Source: Ephemerocybe angulata (Eukaryota > Basidiomycota > Agaricomycetes > Agaricales > Psathyrellaceae). From it: a stretch of DNA of 64,000 bases. Below are positions 1 through 12,020 of the stretch, piece after piece. The first letter of the stretch is position 1. Each line of letters opens with the position of its first letter. Under the pieces are notes generated by a model that saw only the letters and a list, made by a program, of their open reading frames with translations, did no database searches and was not told where the DNA came from. The position numbers and the translations under genes were made by a program. The DNA is taken from contig JAACJK010000003.1 in the NCBI GenBank assembly GCA_013368325.1, positions 124,001 to 188,000 of the forward strand, given 5' to 3'.

Positions 1-2291
1 CACCGTTGCAACTCACACCAAGCTACAATTAGAGTTCAATATGGTGTCCAGCATGGTCTACTCAAATACGAGACGTACGCTGCCGTCCCAGCGTCGCCCA
101 AGGAGCACATTAAATTTTCTTGAAGCCGGAATGCTGTAGGCTCACCAAAGAGCAGCGCCGACTGGAGTAACTGACTCTAAGTAGGCTGTATGGGTGGGGA
201 GACATCGAGGACCGCCACTTAGGCGCGCGCCAAGCAAATCCCAGAATAGATCTCTCGACACAACACGACAGTTCATTTTGGCTCAATTGATAATTTGAAT
301 TGAGAAGGGGGTCTGAACGTTTCGTTCCATCCAAGAATGACCTAGAATCTATGTACGGCGCATCGATAGTGTACACGCAAATGTCCGACCGTAGATTACT
401 ACGATATCTGGAGCGCCAAGGACTCAAATGCCGCATGCTCGGTGCGTTAGCGGAACCAGTTTATCGCTAGGTCGGCTCGCGCCTTTTGAGATGTTGTAAA
501 ACTCGCGACTAATCCTGCAAGACCCCCATTAATCCGCGCTGTGAGGAAGATAACGATTTCCTTGGTTTGAAGAGCTTGAACCCTTCTTCTGAGACTACTA
601 ACGACATTCCCATCGACATAACCCAGAACCGTTGATGTTTCTCGGTCCATTCACCCATTTGAAACCCTCTAAGAAGTCCCCACAGAGAGGAAAGACGTAA
701 ATCCATACAGTCAGAGCTGTATGGACATACCCAAGGTGGCTTACAGTGCCCCACAGGGGAAGCGTCGGATGTATCTGGCGGATTCTGGCCGCTTCTGGCG
801 ACGATATTCGGCTCGACTGGATGGGGGAGTCGACTTCGAGAAGAAACAGGTTTCAGGGATCAGCGTCCTAGGGTGAGATACGCACTCAGAGTCGAAGATG
901 ATGCTGGTCAACTGGCCCCGCTCCTTGGGAGAATTCGAGAATCGAGATGTGCGACTCGTGTACCAGACCTGTACGGCAGAACCCACAAACTTGAACATGC
1001 CTAGGAATAGCTAGGAGAAGCAGCGAGGCGGAGGAAAATTAAGGCATTCAGCCAACGCCGTCAATGTATGGTTGGCGTGGAGTGGCGTGCCCAGGCACAG
1101 TTATACTGTCCTTCACTACGATCTGAAGTTCAGATCGCAGTACATAAGTATCACCCGCAGACAACAGCAAGGGCACTGGGACCGCAGGCAATAAATGGGG
1201 AAGCATTCTGAGCCCCGTTGCGACACACACCGCGCAGACACTTGTTCCATGGCATCTCCGTTGAAGCCAGAGGGGGTGGGACGGGATAAAGTGCAGATTC
1301 AGCATCAGTTGGCAAGGAATACAGCATTGCGATGTCCAGCTGACATGATGGGGTCCTGGCTGGCCACCCAATCCCAGTGGATGCGATTTGGGTGGGCTGC
1401 TCGTATTCACATTTGATCTTCCTTCGAGAGGAGATGTTGCAGGCCCACCAAAGAGCAAGGCCAAGTCGGTTCAACTGTGGGAGGCAGTCGGGGCCGCTCA
1501 GACTTAGCAGGCCTTAAGCGCCCGCCTGAGCTAATTTAATAATAAATTATTAAATATCGCGATCCACGACACACGGCAGTTCATTTGCGTCCTGGTGCAT
1601 TCATGATTTGAATTGAAAGATAAGGTTCTGACACTTCCATTCAGCCATCTAGATTCAATCGTGCGTGTGTGCAGACACACATCCGTAGACGACCTGTGGA
1701 TTGACAGGATGCGGTATGTTAGGGGTTCAGTTAGCGGAACCAGTCAGGGAAATACCCATTTCCAATCCGTAGCGGCGCCTCGCGCATGTGGGGGCCTACA
1801 AAGAATCGGTTCGCGCTCTTTACCGTGCTGTAAAATTCTCACAAGTGTACCCGCCTTGACACGATCCTCGTCAAAGCAGGACCTCTCATTAGTCGGCTAC
1901 GAATAAAATAGGTAGTTCCAGAAGAATCCCTCAGCAAATGGTTTATACCGAGGAAGGAGTCATATCTTCCTTGTGCAACACGTTGGAACATCTCCAGGTC
2001 ACGGCGAACTCCCGATGTATCTTGCTTGATTCCGTCCATCTGAATCGATTTCAAAAACCTCAAAAAATGTCCACAGACAGGACATAAATCGACACAATTC
2101 CTGATGCATATCAGAGTGAGACAGCCTGAATACAGGGCTGTATGTGAGATGTGCCCATTGGGCGCCATCCCGGTTTGAAAGGTCTATAGAGAAAACGGCT
2201 ATGGTTTCTCTAGGGCCGGAAAGCCATCCACTCTAGCAAAGGGTAAAACGGTCCCCACGGCAAGCTCTACTAGGCGCTCACTTCTATATCG
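1..2291. other. Gene-poor left flank with degenerate repeat copies
   Basis: I see no convincing gene here; the open frames are short and lack family signal. The stretch holds two diverged copies of one old repeat, roughly 130-560 and 1440-1880. Both contain in the same order a 'CCACCAAAGAGCA' block, a 'TTTGAATTGA' block, a 'TTAGCGGAACCAGT' block and a 'TGCTGTAAAA'-like block. A rearranged relative lies at about 7.5-8.3 kb, partly in the opposite orientation. No transposase frame or clear ends are visible. Confidence 0.5.
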
Positions 2292-4168
2292 TTAAGCACC
2301 GTTCTCCTCCTCCCGGATAGAGGAATCCTTCTCTATACTTTTATCTTCCGCCACACCATTCGCACTTCTATCCGCACCACCCCCCTTCCTCTTCTTCCAC
2401 CCCGCACCCCCTTCATACCCAAACCACGTATACCGAGCACAATGAGGTCCTCGAACGAGGAGCACGAATATCTGGAACCCGACGAAGCCGGCGTTGAGCG
2501 CGGCGCCTGCGCGCCAGCCGTATTTGACGAAGACGAGCGTGCCGACTGAGGAGCCTATGACTTGGCCTATGAAAAACTACACCGCAAAACCAAGGTAAGC
2601 CAGTGTAGGAATGCAAGAATTGATTGGGATGGATGAGACTTACTGCGAGGATGAAGAGCGCGTTCATGCGCGATCTTGCAGCAGGGTCCAGACTACAACC
2701 AAATAATGTTAGTAAGTAGAACATATTTTCTGTCGCAGTGAAGGGGTATAGTACGCACGCAAAGATAGAAGTGCTAAGGGAGACAGCGAGACTCTGTCGT
2801 GCGAGATCGTACCCGAACGCCGCGATAACGACCGCAGCGACGTTGATGCCCCCCGCGCCGAGCTGCACCGCGAGGAACACGCCCCCCACGACGATGCTCA
2901 CGAGCGTCGCGTACCACGCGTCCAGCCGGTCAACTGCGTATCCCAGAAGCGGGCCAAGCGCAACACCTGCGATACCCACGAGGCCAAAGAGCCCAATTAC
3001 CAGGCTAATAAGTATCAATCAATCAACCGACGAGTGAGTCCAATAAGCATGGACGCGTTATCGCTAAACGTATGGTAGAATGAATAGATTGAATGAACGC
3101 ACGTTGAATAGTTGTATGGCTCTCCGCCTAGCAGGAAGGTGAGCGTCACCCAGAAATTGCTGAAACACGCACTACTCGCAATATTAATCAGACATCCCTG
3201 TACAAGCACCGGCTCCGTCACGCCAAACCTCGCCATCGACCACAACACACCTCCATACCCCATCCCTATATCCTTCCTCGGATAGTCCGGCAGAACAACC
3301 CAGCTTCCTGCCAAAACGACTACCTGCACCCCAAGGGCAAAGTAGTATACAACGCGCCAGGATGAATATTCTGCGATTATGCCGGCGAGGACGCGTGCGC
3401 CGAGGATGCCGAGGAGCAGGCCGCTGAGGACGATAGAGATGACGGTGGCGCGCCGTGCGGGCGGGGCGAGGTCTGCTGCGAGGGGGAGGAGGATTTGGGG
3501 CACGACGGTGACGACGCCCACGAGGAAGCTCAACACTTCGAAAGCGACGAGGGAGTGGGTGAGGGCGAGCCCGATGGTGAGGGACGTGGAGAGGAGCTGG
3601 AGGAGGAGGATGAGCGGGCGGCGCTTGGAGAGGTCGCCGAGGGGGGTGATGAGGAGGAGGCCGACGGCGTAGCCTGCTTGGACTAGGGTGGGGATTCTGC
3701 GGGGTGGTTAGGATGGAGGGTAAGGGGAGGGGGAGGGGGCTGACCGGGATACTGCGCTGTAGTCGACGTTGAAGGATTGGGATAGTTGGACTGGGGGGAG
3801 TGAGTATTTGGGATCGTATGGAGAATTGGGTGAGGTGAGCCTACTTAAGATGGGTTGACAGTAGTATAAATTGGCTGCCGCTATATAAATATCCAGGTTG
3901 TTAGATCAGTGGCTAATTCTGTACGAGTTTAGTCTCCGTACGTACTGAACATTGTTGCGAATCCAAACGCGATGTTTAACGTCCATCCAAAGTGGTGCGG
4001 TTTCTCCGGGTCATGGCGCAGATGTCGGGGTATAGGTATAAAGCCAAAATCTTTAGGTGCACAACTGTCTATCTGGTCGCGCGTATGGTCTGTCTCCGAG
4101 TCGACGGCTGTCTCAGAGATCGTCTGAGGGTCCTTTTCGACCGACGAAGCGGCTTTCGAGCTTGCCAT
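2292..4168 (-). CDS. MFS transporter, copy 1
   Basis: Seven exons, read down the minus strand: 4168-3946, 3880-3845, 3790-3745, 3696-3103, 3004-2759, 2692-2644, 2576-2292, giving about 492 residues. A hydrophilic N-terminus ending in FGFIPIPRHLRHDP is followed by about twelve hydrophobic segments of a major facilitator permease, including a GYAVGLLLITPLGD-like stretch after TM2, PPARRATVISIVLSG, and GLFGLVGIAGVALGP in the second half. The protein should sit in a membrane and move a small solute; the substrate cannot be told. It is a paralogue of the transporter at 43.1-45.3 kb: intron positions agree in several places (after FATMF/FASTF, after NYST) and the sequences align throughout. Divergent from the ArfGAP gene, with about 620 bp between starts. 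The last intron acceptor was placed at 2577 because the next possible one gives an in-frame stop. Confidence 0.85.
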
Positions 4169-4784
4169 CGTCTGTGAGCCCGCACCCGTATTAAGACGGC
4201 GAAGCAGCTACGAGAGCACTTTTAAGGGGGGAGGAGAAAGACAGGGAATAAAGACGTCGGAATCCTCCCGGATCCTCTGAGAGTATGTATACTTATAAAC
4301 CCCATCAGCTGGTGCAAGAATGGAACTATGGAAAGAAGACACACGCGCTGCCGGCCGCACCTCCGATGTGTAAGGGTTCGGTTATTGGCCTCGGAATCTT
4401 GCGCATGCGCACCCATACTTGACTCGTTTGCACCTTCAACACTGGAAATGGAACCGTACCTCCGAAGGGTCCTGCTTCAACGGGGCCTTGGTCGAGTCAT
4501 GTTGACTACCGCCTCAGAAATAGCTGGGATGTGGAGCCAGCCAGGTCTCAGTATCTCTACATGATTATACGGGTTTTGTGCCAATCTTTGTTTGAGGTGT
4601 TAGCGCAGAGCTCAAGCAGAGCTCGAGGAAGAGAAGGAGTAGAGAAAACAAGAAATTCCGAGAATTGAAGCGCGGAAGGCTATATAATTCAGATCAAACA
4701 AGAACAAGCACCAATTTCTGATGGGAATGTCGTGTCAAGACCCACTCAGGGGAGGAATCACTTTATCCAGAACCACCATCTACC

Positions 4785-6578
4785 ATGGCCGAGCCTTCAA
4801 AACACGACTCCGAACAGGTCTTCCGAGTCCTCAAGTCACAGAAAGGAAACAAAGTACGTCTTTTCCATCCCTCCCAGGCTCGATCAGCTCTAACCGTACA
4901 CCCAGACCTGCTTCGACTGCAACGCCAAGAACCCAACATGGTCCAGCGTCACCTTCGGCGTCTACATCTGCCTCGAATGCTCGAGCGTGCACAGAAACAT
5001 GGGCGTGCACATCAGCTTTGTCCGGTGCGCTCCCCAGCTAAAGTCAGGCTTCGCACCCACATTGCGATTACTCACACTGGACTGTGCAGGAGTACGAACC
5101 TCGATAGCTGGCAGCTCGTCCAGCTGCGCAGGATGAAGGTCGGCGGGAACGCCTCTGCCGTCGAGTTCTTCACCAAGCACGGAGGGGCGTCGATGCTGCA
5201 CGACTCTGATACCAAGAAGAAGTACTCCTCTCGTATCGCAGACCTATACAAGGAAGAGCTCGAACGGCGTATCAAGGAGGACGCAACCAAGTAAGCGATC
5301 CCATCACCCCTCTCCCCATCACCCTCTACCCATCTCCCATCTCTCCATCTCTCCATTCCCCATCTCCCCATCCATCCACCCGTTACACTTCCTGATCACG
5401 ATTATCAGGTACCCCGCCGGCATCTTCGTCGAAGGCATGGACCCCCCCTCCTCCGCCCAAAAAGAAGACGCCGCCGAAGACGACTTCTTCGAGTCCTGGT
5501 CCAAACCCGCAACACCCAAGACCTCCAACCCAGGCACGCCCCGCACCGGCACACCGCCCGTCATCGGCCGTCCCTCCTCCACCCCCATCACCTCCACCAC
5601 CTCTACTACCTCCACCGCATCGACAATCGCTCCCACGCCAGCCTCCCGCACTATTTCATCTTCGAGTGTACGGTCAGCCCGCTCTTCTGGAGGCACCTCC
5701 CGCCTAGGCTCAGCTTCGTCCGGTACTGGCACGACGGCGAAGAAATCAAAACTAGGCCTGGGCGCTACGAAAGCCAAACCCGTCGACTTTGCCGAAGCAG
5801 AGCGTAAAGCCCTCGCAGAAGCAGAACGGGTCAAACAGCTCGGGTACGACCGTGCGCGCGAGGAGGCGGAGGAAAAAGCGCGCAAGGAGGCTGAGGCTGC
5901 GAGGCTCGCGAAGAGTATGGCTAATCTTTCAGTGAACTCGAGCAACACGACGACGACTACCACCACCACTGTGCCGAGAAAAGGTCCGGACCCCAAGACC
6001 AGCGCTGCCTTCCCGAGGTTGGGCTTCGGCGCGATCCCAGGTGCGGGGGCGGCTGCGGCCGTTGCTTCCTCAAATGTTACGACGACGACCCGCGCGCCGC
6101 TCGTGGACGACGCGCCTACGACCGCACGGGACAAGTTTGGCGGGCAGAAAGCTATCTCATCTGACATGTATTTCGGGCGGAACGCGTACGATCCTGCGGC
6201 TACGAGTGAGGCGCAGCAGAGGCTGCAGAATTTCCAGGGCGCCACGGCTATTAGTAGTTCGCAGTACTTTGGGAGGGAGGAGGAGGATGAGGCGAGGAGG
6301 GAGGAGGAGGGGCTTATGGGTGGGGCGGAGGGGTTGGCGGGGTTGGAGAATGCGGCGAAGGAGGCTATTCATAGGGTTATGGCGAATCCGGATGTGCAGA
6401 GTGCGGCGGAGAGTTTGAGGAGTGGGGCTTTGAAGGTGCGTTTTGCTTCTTTTTTTCTTTCTTTTCTTTCTCTCTTTTGTTTTGAGGTGCCCTTTTTTTT
6501 GAGATGAGATTGAGTGTGCTGACTTGGTGTTTACTCTAGTTGAGTGATTATTTGGCGTCTATGTCGGAGGGTCGGTGA
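4785..6578 (+). CDS. GLO3: ArfGAP of the Glo3/ArfGAP2-3 type
   Basis: Five exons (4785-4853, 4906-5024, 5090-5290, 5409-6435, 6540-6578), about 484 residues. The start sits in an ACCATGG context. Residues about 10-130 are an ArfGAP domain: zinc finger CFDC-x16-CLEC followed by [16 protein letters not shown], whose arginine is the expected catalytic finger, then [11 protein letters not shown] and [14 protein letters not shown], which point to the Glo3/ArfGAP2-3 branch. The C-terminal half is Ser/Thr/Ala-rich with a charged KAEAERVK-type helix, and has two copies of the Glo3 motif (ISSDMYFGR and ISSSQYFGR, around 6150-6280). It should activate GTP hydrolysis on Arf1 at Golgi COPI vesicles. The last exon encodes only [12 protein letters not shown]. 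Family assignment is firm; the symbol follows the yeast orthologue. Confidence 0.92.
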
Positions 6579-9206
6579 TGAGGCGCCTGGGTTTTGGTCT
6601 TGGTTTTGGTTTGGATACCGGTTTTGTACAAGGTTGGTTAGTATGGAATGGGATATTTGTTTTCGCTTGAACTCGCTGGAGGTAGGGTCTTGTCGCAGTG
6701 TTTCTGTCCCTGTTGCAACTTGCAAGCTGTTGGCGCGATTTACGAAGATTTACGCCGCAGCGATTCACAGCTCCCTCCTGAACAAACCTCGACAGCATTC
6801 CGAATCCACATCCCCCCTCTAACCATCCCAACGGGGCTTAGAATGGTAAGACCATCCAGATCCTCCTTGCTGCTCGCGATGTTGCCAGTGCGCATGCTAG
6901 ATTTCGACGGCATTCTCCACACCTCCCTCTACTGTCATTGACCAAAGGTTCGGTCGCCCCGCTAAAGTAAAAATACTGAGGTTCGGTATCTCCAATTCCG
7001 CAGAATCATCATCTAGTGGACGGCCCGGGACATATACCGAATCCAGAGCGAACGGGGGTCAGGGAGGGGCATGCCGACCCTCGAACCCATGGACAATGCT
7101 GGAAATCCTCCTTGCTACTTGTGATGCTGCTGCGCATGCTGTTGTCCGTTGGTGGGGGCTCCCGATCGCACGTGGCGAGGGCTGTATCCAGGCTGTATCT
7201 GTGCCACCCTTGCCCTGGCAGTGCCTGGGCAAGCCACTCTGAATCCATGTCAAGCCTCCACTGACGGCATGGTCTGAAACCCTCAACGAAACACCCCAAC
7301 TTCACCGCTCATGCTGATCCTAACCGTGCTCAGGTTGGTTGGTTCTGCACGGGTGTGGTATACCTCTGCACTGGGACTGAATTCTGGCGGCCCGGGGCCA
7401 TACATTGTGAATCCTTCCAAGGATGGGCAAGCCGCAGTTGCCATGTGGCTCGTATCGCGAGCCCGGAATATCTTACCCAACGGACCCTGAGCGCTGATCA
7501 CTAACAAAACCTGTTTGGTCTCGAAGTCGACCCTGTCGAGCCGAATATCGCTCGCCACTCCGAACTGTGTGACTGTGATATGTATCAGAATTGTATGGAT
7601 TTACATACACCTGTCTCCTCCAGTGCGGACGGACCCCTGCATGGCCCCCATTAATCTGCGCTGTGAGGGAGATAACAATTTTTTTTGGTTTGGACCCTTC
7701 TTCTGATTCAGAGAGTACTTACGACATTTTCATTGAAGAGAATCTTGGCGGTAAGACTGGTAGATCGAGCCCAAAACCATCAATGTCCATTCATCCATCG
7801 AGTTGAAACCCCTCAAAAAAAGACCATGCGCGAGTTTCATGGCGCAAGCCGACCAAGGCGATCGGATGGTGCCTATGAGAGTATTACTGCAAGGAGTTCC
7901 AGAAGAATGGATCAAAAGCATGGTTTCACCCAGGGAAAGAGTCGTTATCGTCCAACGCGTTGGCGAGTCTTGGATTAATGGGGGTCGTGTAGAGGCGGGT
8001 GTTACATGTGTGAGTTTTACAGCACGATAGCTCGAACCGACCCTTCATGAGGAGTCGCCACATGCGCTCAGGCCGCTACCGATTCGAAGTGGATATTTGG
8101 ATGACTGGCGCTAACCTGAGCACTTGGCACGCCGCTGAGGGTCTTCGTCATTCCGGAGATCGCGATTTACGGACGGACGGTGTGCACTAATTATTACTGG
8201 AGAGAAGGCTCAGACCCCGTTTTTCCATTCAAATTACGAATAGACCAGGAGCGAAATGAACTGTTGTGTTGAATCGTGATCTATTCTAATCTAAGATTTG
8301 CTTGGCGGGCGCCTAAATCGCAGGCGGCCCCGACTGTCTCCCACCCATACAACCCACTTGGCCCTGCGCTTTGGTGTGCCTGCAGCAGAACGCCTTGAAG
8401 GAAGGGTCATTGCGCTCCTTAGGTCTATTTGAGTATATAGCGCAAAATCGAACTCTGATTGTATCTGTTGTGGTATGGAGTAGCCCATGCGGAGCTTGAG
8501 CAGGGACCAAGGTAAACCGAGGGTGTGGATGAATTGAAAGGGCTCACGTAACGCCAACGGTAACCTATTTTGAGGGAAGTCGCCGCCGCCAGTGCGACCC
8601 ACAATACACAAGACGGTCCCTGAGGAGGCGATCCAAATCAGCCACACTGATACGCTTGAGGTTGGCTGGCCCACGTCATTCCTTCAAAATCCACAGGTGA
8701 TATCGACATATGTTGACCTTCTGGAGGAATATTAGACTTCGTTCCTCCTGAGGGGAGGAGATCAGAGAAAAGGCCCGCTGCAGTATGAAGGGGGCGAACT
8801 TGGCACCGGCTCAGGACCATCTAACACTTCCTGACACTTGACACTTCCTGCATCATTGACCGATTCAAATTGAAGACAATTCCGGGGCATTCTCACGAGT
8901 GCTCATCGTGCAGAGCTAGAATAACGGCAGTGACATGGCAGCCGAAATGTTGAAGCGACGCTGTTATCCTTAGGTTATCCAACATATGCATGCCACCAGC
9001 GATACAATTTCGAACTCAGAGAATTCCCTTCTGGAATGATCTGCTCTCGGCTACCCGACCTAATCTTCTTCACTCACCGTCAGCCGGGCTCATATTAGAG
9101 ATGGGCGGGGTCTACGGGATAAAAAGGGCAGTTTTCGCCCCTCCTCCTCCTTATTCTCCCCAGCTTCGCCTTCCTTCAGTTAAACTCACTGTCAATATAT
9201 CTTTCT
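6579..9206. other. Intergenic, degenerate repeats
   Basis: No gene recognised. Two related blocks at about 6831-6910 and 7080-7150 share 'TCCTCCTTGCT...GCGATG/TGATG...TGCGCATGCT'. About 7515-8300 carries relatives of the left-flank repeat: 7975-8100 read on the minus strand matches 1745-1860, sharing a CGGTAGCGGC-like block, a GCATGTG block and GTGCTGTAAAA. A TATA-like 'GATAAAAAGG' at about 9118-9127 lies 80 bp before the kinase start. Confidence 0.45.
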
Positions 9207-10601
9207 ATGTCTCTCAGCAATCTGGTCACTCTCACCCACAGCTATGAAGCCTCCCTCGATAAAAAGCTTGTCCTGAAGGCGATCATGGACATCGTCACTT
9301 CAAACGAGGCCGCCGACACGCATCAGGACCTCGCCCAAGTCGCAGACAGTGATGCCCAAGCCCTTATTGACGCGTTCCAGCATGTGGGCTATTTCGCAGT
9401 TACGGTCGTACCTTGTCTAAGCCTAATCCTCTATAGATTATCCAGGACATACCTCTCGTCGAGGTGCTTATGAAGACAAGGATACTCGACGCCATGACGC
9501 GCCTTGCGCCAAAGTGCGCCGTTCCCTCCGCCTTGCTCATTGAAGTCGACGAAATCGATCCTGGCATATTTTACCAGGCACCATCTGTCGACGTCTACAA
9601 GGGAGAGAAAGCAGGCCGCCTCCTATGTCTGAAGGCATACAGGGCCCATGAAAGATTCACGTCTGCCAACGTTATAGAGGTACGTTATTCTCGAGCGTTC
9701 TTATCATCTCTTTCGTTCATTAACGCGAATGAAAGATGACCTGCAGAGAAGCTACAATAATGTTTAATCTTCACCACCCGAACATCCTCCACTTCGAGGG
9801 CCTATGTAAACAAGACATCGAGTTCCCTCCCGGTGGGACAAAGCTATATCTCGCCTCCCTCTTCTATGAACATGGTACCGTCTGCGAGTACCTCAAAGCC
9901 AACCCGGACGCAGAGCGCCTCCCCTTGGTGAGTATTGGTGCCAGCCGAAGTCCGAATGAGTGCGTCTAACTGAATCCTTCCCCTTCCTCGCTTATCCTAG
10001 CTGCGGGACGTGCTGCACGGCGTAGAGTACCTTCACGACAACCTTATCGCCCACGGAGACATAAAGGGAGACAACATTCTCATCAAACCTTCCGGCCGGG
10101 CGTGCATTGCGGACTTTGGCCTGGCGCGGGTTCTTTCGAACCTGGACCCTGCCCCAGGATCCACCGTGCTCACGGGCACTTTGGAATGGCAGGCACCCGA
10201 GATCCTGGAAGCGCAGCTCAATGACAACACTATCCTTCCGACCGCTGCCAGTGATGTATATTCTTTGGGGTGTTTAATGTATGAGGCAAGTACCTCATCA
10301 TCTCCACTACGGTCTTCTCTGGTCATTAACTCCTAGTTTCTTTCCATGTCAGATCTATACTGGGCATCCTCCATTTGCAAACCTGTGGAAGGCGTTAGAC
10401 CATACCGTGAGAGGGTGGAAGGTTATGGAGGAGGTGGCGCTGCACGACCAGCGGCCTGCGAAACCACTTGACTCTGACGACGCGTTCCAAAGGTTTGGGT
10501 TGACGAACCAAATTTGGAACTTGGCAGAGGCTTGCTGGGCCCGGGAAGTTGGACTTCGGCCCTCTGCGACCCAACTTCTCGGCAGCCCCCCATTCAATTA
10601 G
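9207..10601 (+). CDS. Tyrosine-kinase-like (TKL) protein kinase
   Basis: Five exons (9207-9383, 9437-9679, 9736-9927, 10001-10285, 10353-10601), 381 residues. An N-terminal helical region of about 100 residues precedes a kinase domain: a degenerate glycine loop (PSVDVYKG), lysine in LLCLKAY, HHPNILHFEGL, catalytic loop HGDIKGDN near residue 222, DFG near 242, the APE-equivalent QAPE, and DVYSLGCLMYE. HGD instead of HRD and the C-terminal WNLAEACWA...RPSA fit the TKL-like kinases expanded in mushroom genomes. It should phosphorylate Ser/Thr (possibly Tyr); targets are unknown. The intron after LMYE uses a GC donor (GAG|gcaagt, 10286) and ends at 10352; this is the only splice that restores IYTGHPPFANL. 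The fusion kinase at 16.9 kb belongs to the same family and has an intron at the same place. Confidence 0.88.
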
Positions 10602-12020
10602 AAGGCCTAGGTTGGAATGTGCCGTGACCAGTGTTAATTCGTTCGGAACTCGTGTATAATTTAGGTGTCGGAGTAACCGTACAGTGAGGGTGTATGTACT
10701 TACAATGCTTACTATCTGCTTCAAATGCCCTATCTCCGCTCAAGCTGTTCATGTGCGAATGTGGGTGCCTATCCATATTGGGGTCTCTCGCGTTCACTGC
10801 TGTTGGGTTGGGATTATACTATCATGATGGCGTGTGTGCTTCTTAGCTATGCGTGAAATGAAGACGACGAAAGATATTATGCACTCCTTTTAATACAACC
10901 TACATTGATGATCCATCCGTTATTAACCTCAGTGCTTCTTTCATCACGCCCATCGCTATGGCTCCTCCAATCACGAAGGACACCTATCGATTAATAAGCG
11001 CCTCTCTGGGCGCTTAATTTACACCTCTGCTTGATCAATCAACATCATCCACATCCATTGTTCAAACCACCGATGATCCACCATATAAGGTCCTTCGAAG
11101 GCTCTTCCGAGCCTACACAAGCACATGCCCTAATCTGGAAGGGTCGCCGACGCTGGTGGTAATAAGTGTACACAATCTGGCTTGGCGATATAAGTAATGG
11201 GGATTGACAAGAGATAACGAGTTCGTCTTTGCGGGGGGATGGACACAATCTAAACAAGTCAGAGGTCCTAAGCATGCCACCCACGTCGGCAGACTACCTC
11301 TTACCTGTCCGTCAGACTTTTCCATATTTCAACCATGGTCTTTTGCCCTCTTTGACTTGCCAAGACGCTTTCTCACCCTGCCACGGGAATGCTGCCGATC
11401 AAAAGATGATTAGTTTGAATCGGTTGAGGCAGGAAATTTGGATTCTCGGCGTCGATTTCCAAGGTCGCAAGCGCCCGGAACTTCAGACATGACCATAGTT
11501 ACCTTCTCCCTATCACCACATTGTTCTCAATGTGGTAACCCCGGCTCCCTCTCTCGCCGCTCAAAGGTCCTTTAAGTAGGTCTGAATTGCATAGCCTTCT
11601 GCGTTGATTCATGTTTGACGGAATTTCTTTCTCTATCGTGACTCCTTCTCTTGCTCTGCTTGCGCTCTCCGCTAACCCGTCAAACAAATATTGGTGCAAA
11701 ATATCGTATAATCTTGGAGAGATGTTGAGACCTGGCTGGCTCCCGTGCTCCTCGTTCGAGGGCCGCATTGTGCTCGGTATACGTGGTTCGGGTATGGAGG
11801 AGGTGCGGAGTGGAGGCAGGGAGGTGTTATTCAAAGTGCGAATGGTGTGGCGGAGCTCTCTCAAGGCACATCGCCTGAAATGCGGGAATCGGAGTCGGAT
11901 GGCTGAGTGAGTAAGACTATAGAAGTGAGTGCTTAGAATTTGAGTTCTTAGACTTGCCATGCGTGGCCACTTTCTCATTTACTATAGAGTGTAATATGTC
12001 AATGGTGTGCCGTCTCGGTA
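10602..12020. other. Intergenic
   Basis: No supported gene. A 159-codon open frame on the minus strand (11499-11978) has no family signal and no splice support; I regard it as chance. The rest is unique sequence without recognisable repeats. Confidence 0.4.

Noticed and set aside
5319..6245. 308-codon minus-strand frame antisense to the ArfGAP
   Set aside because: It mirrors the Ser/Ala/Thr-rich ArfGAP C-terminal exon; composition is explained by the real gene on the other strand.
11499..11978. 159-codon minus-strand ORF
   Set aside because: No recognisable domain, odd composition and no splice-consistent extension.
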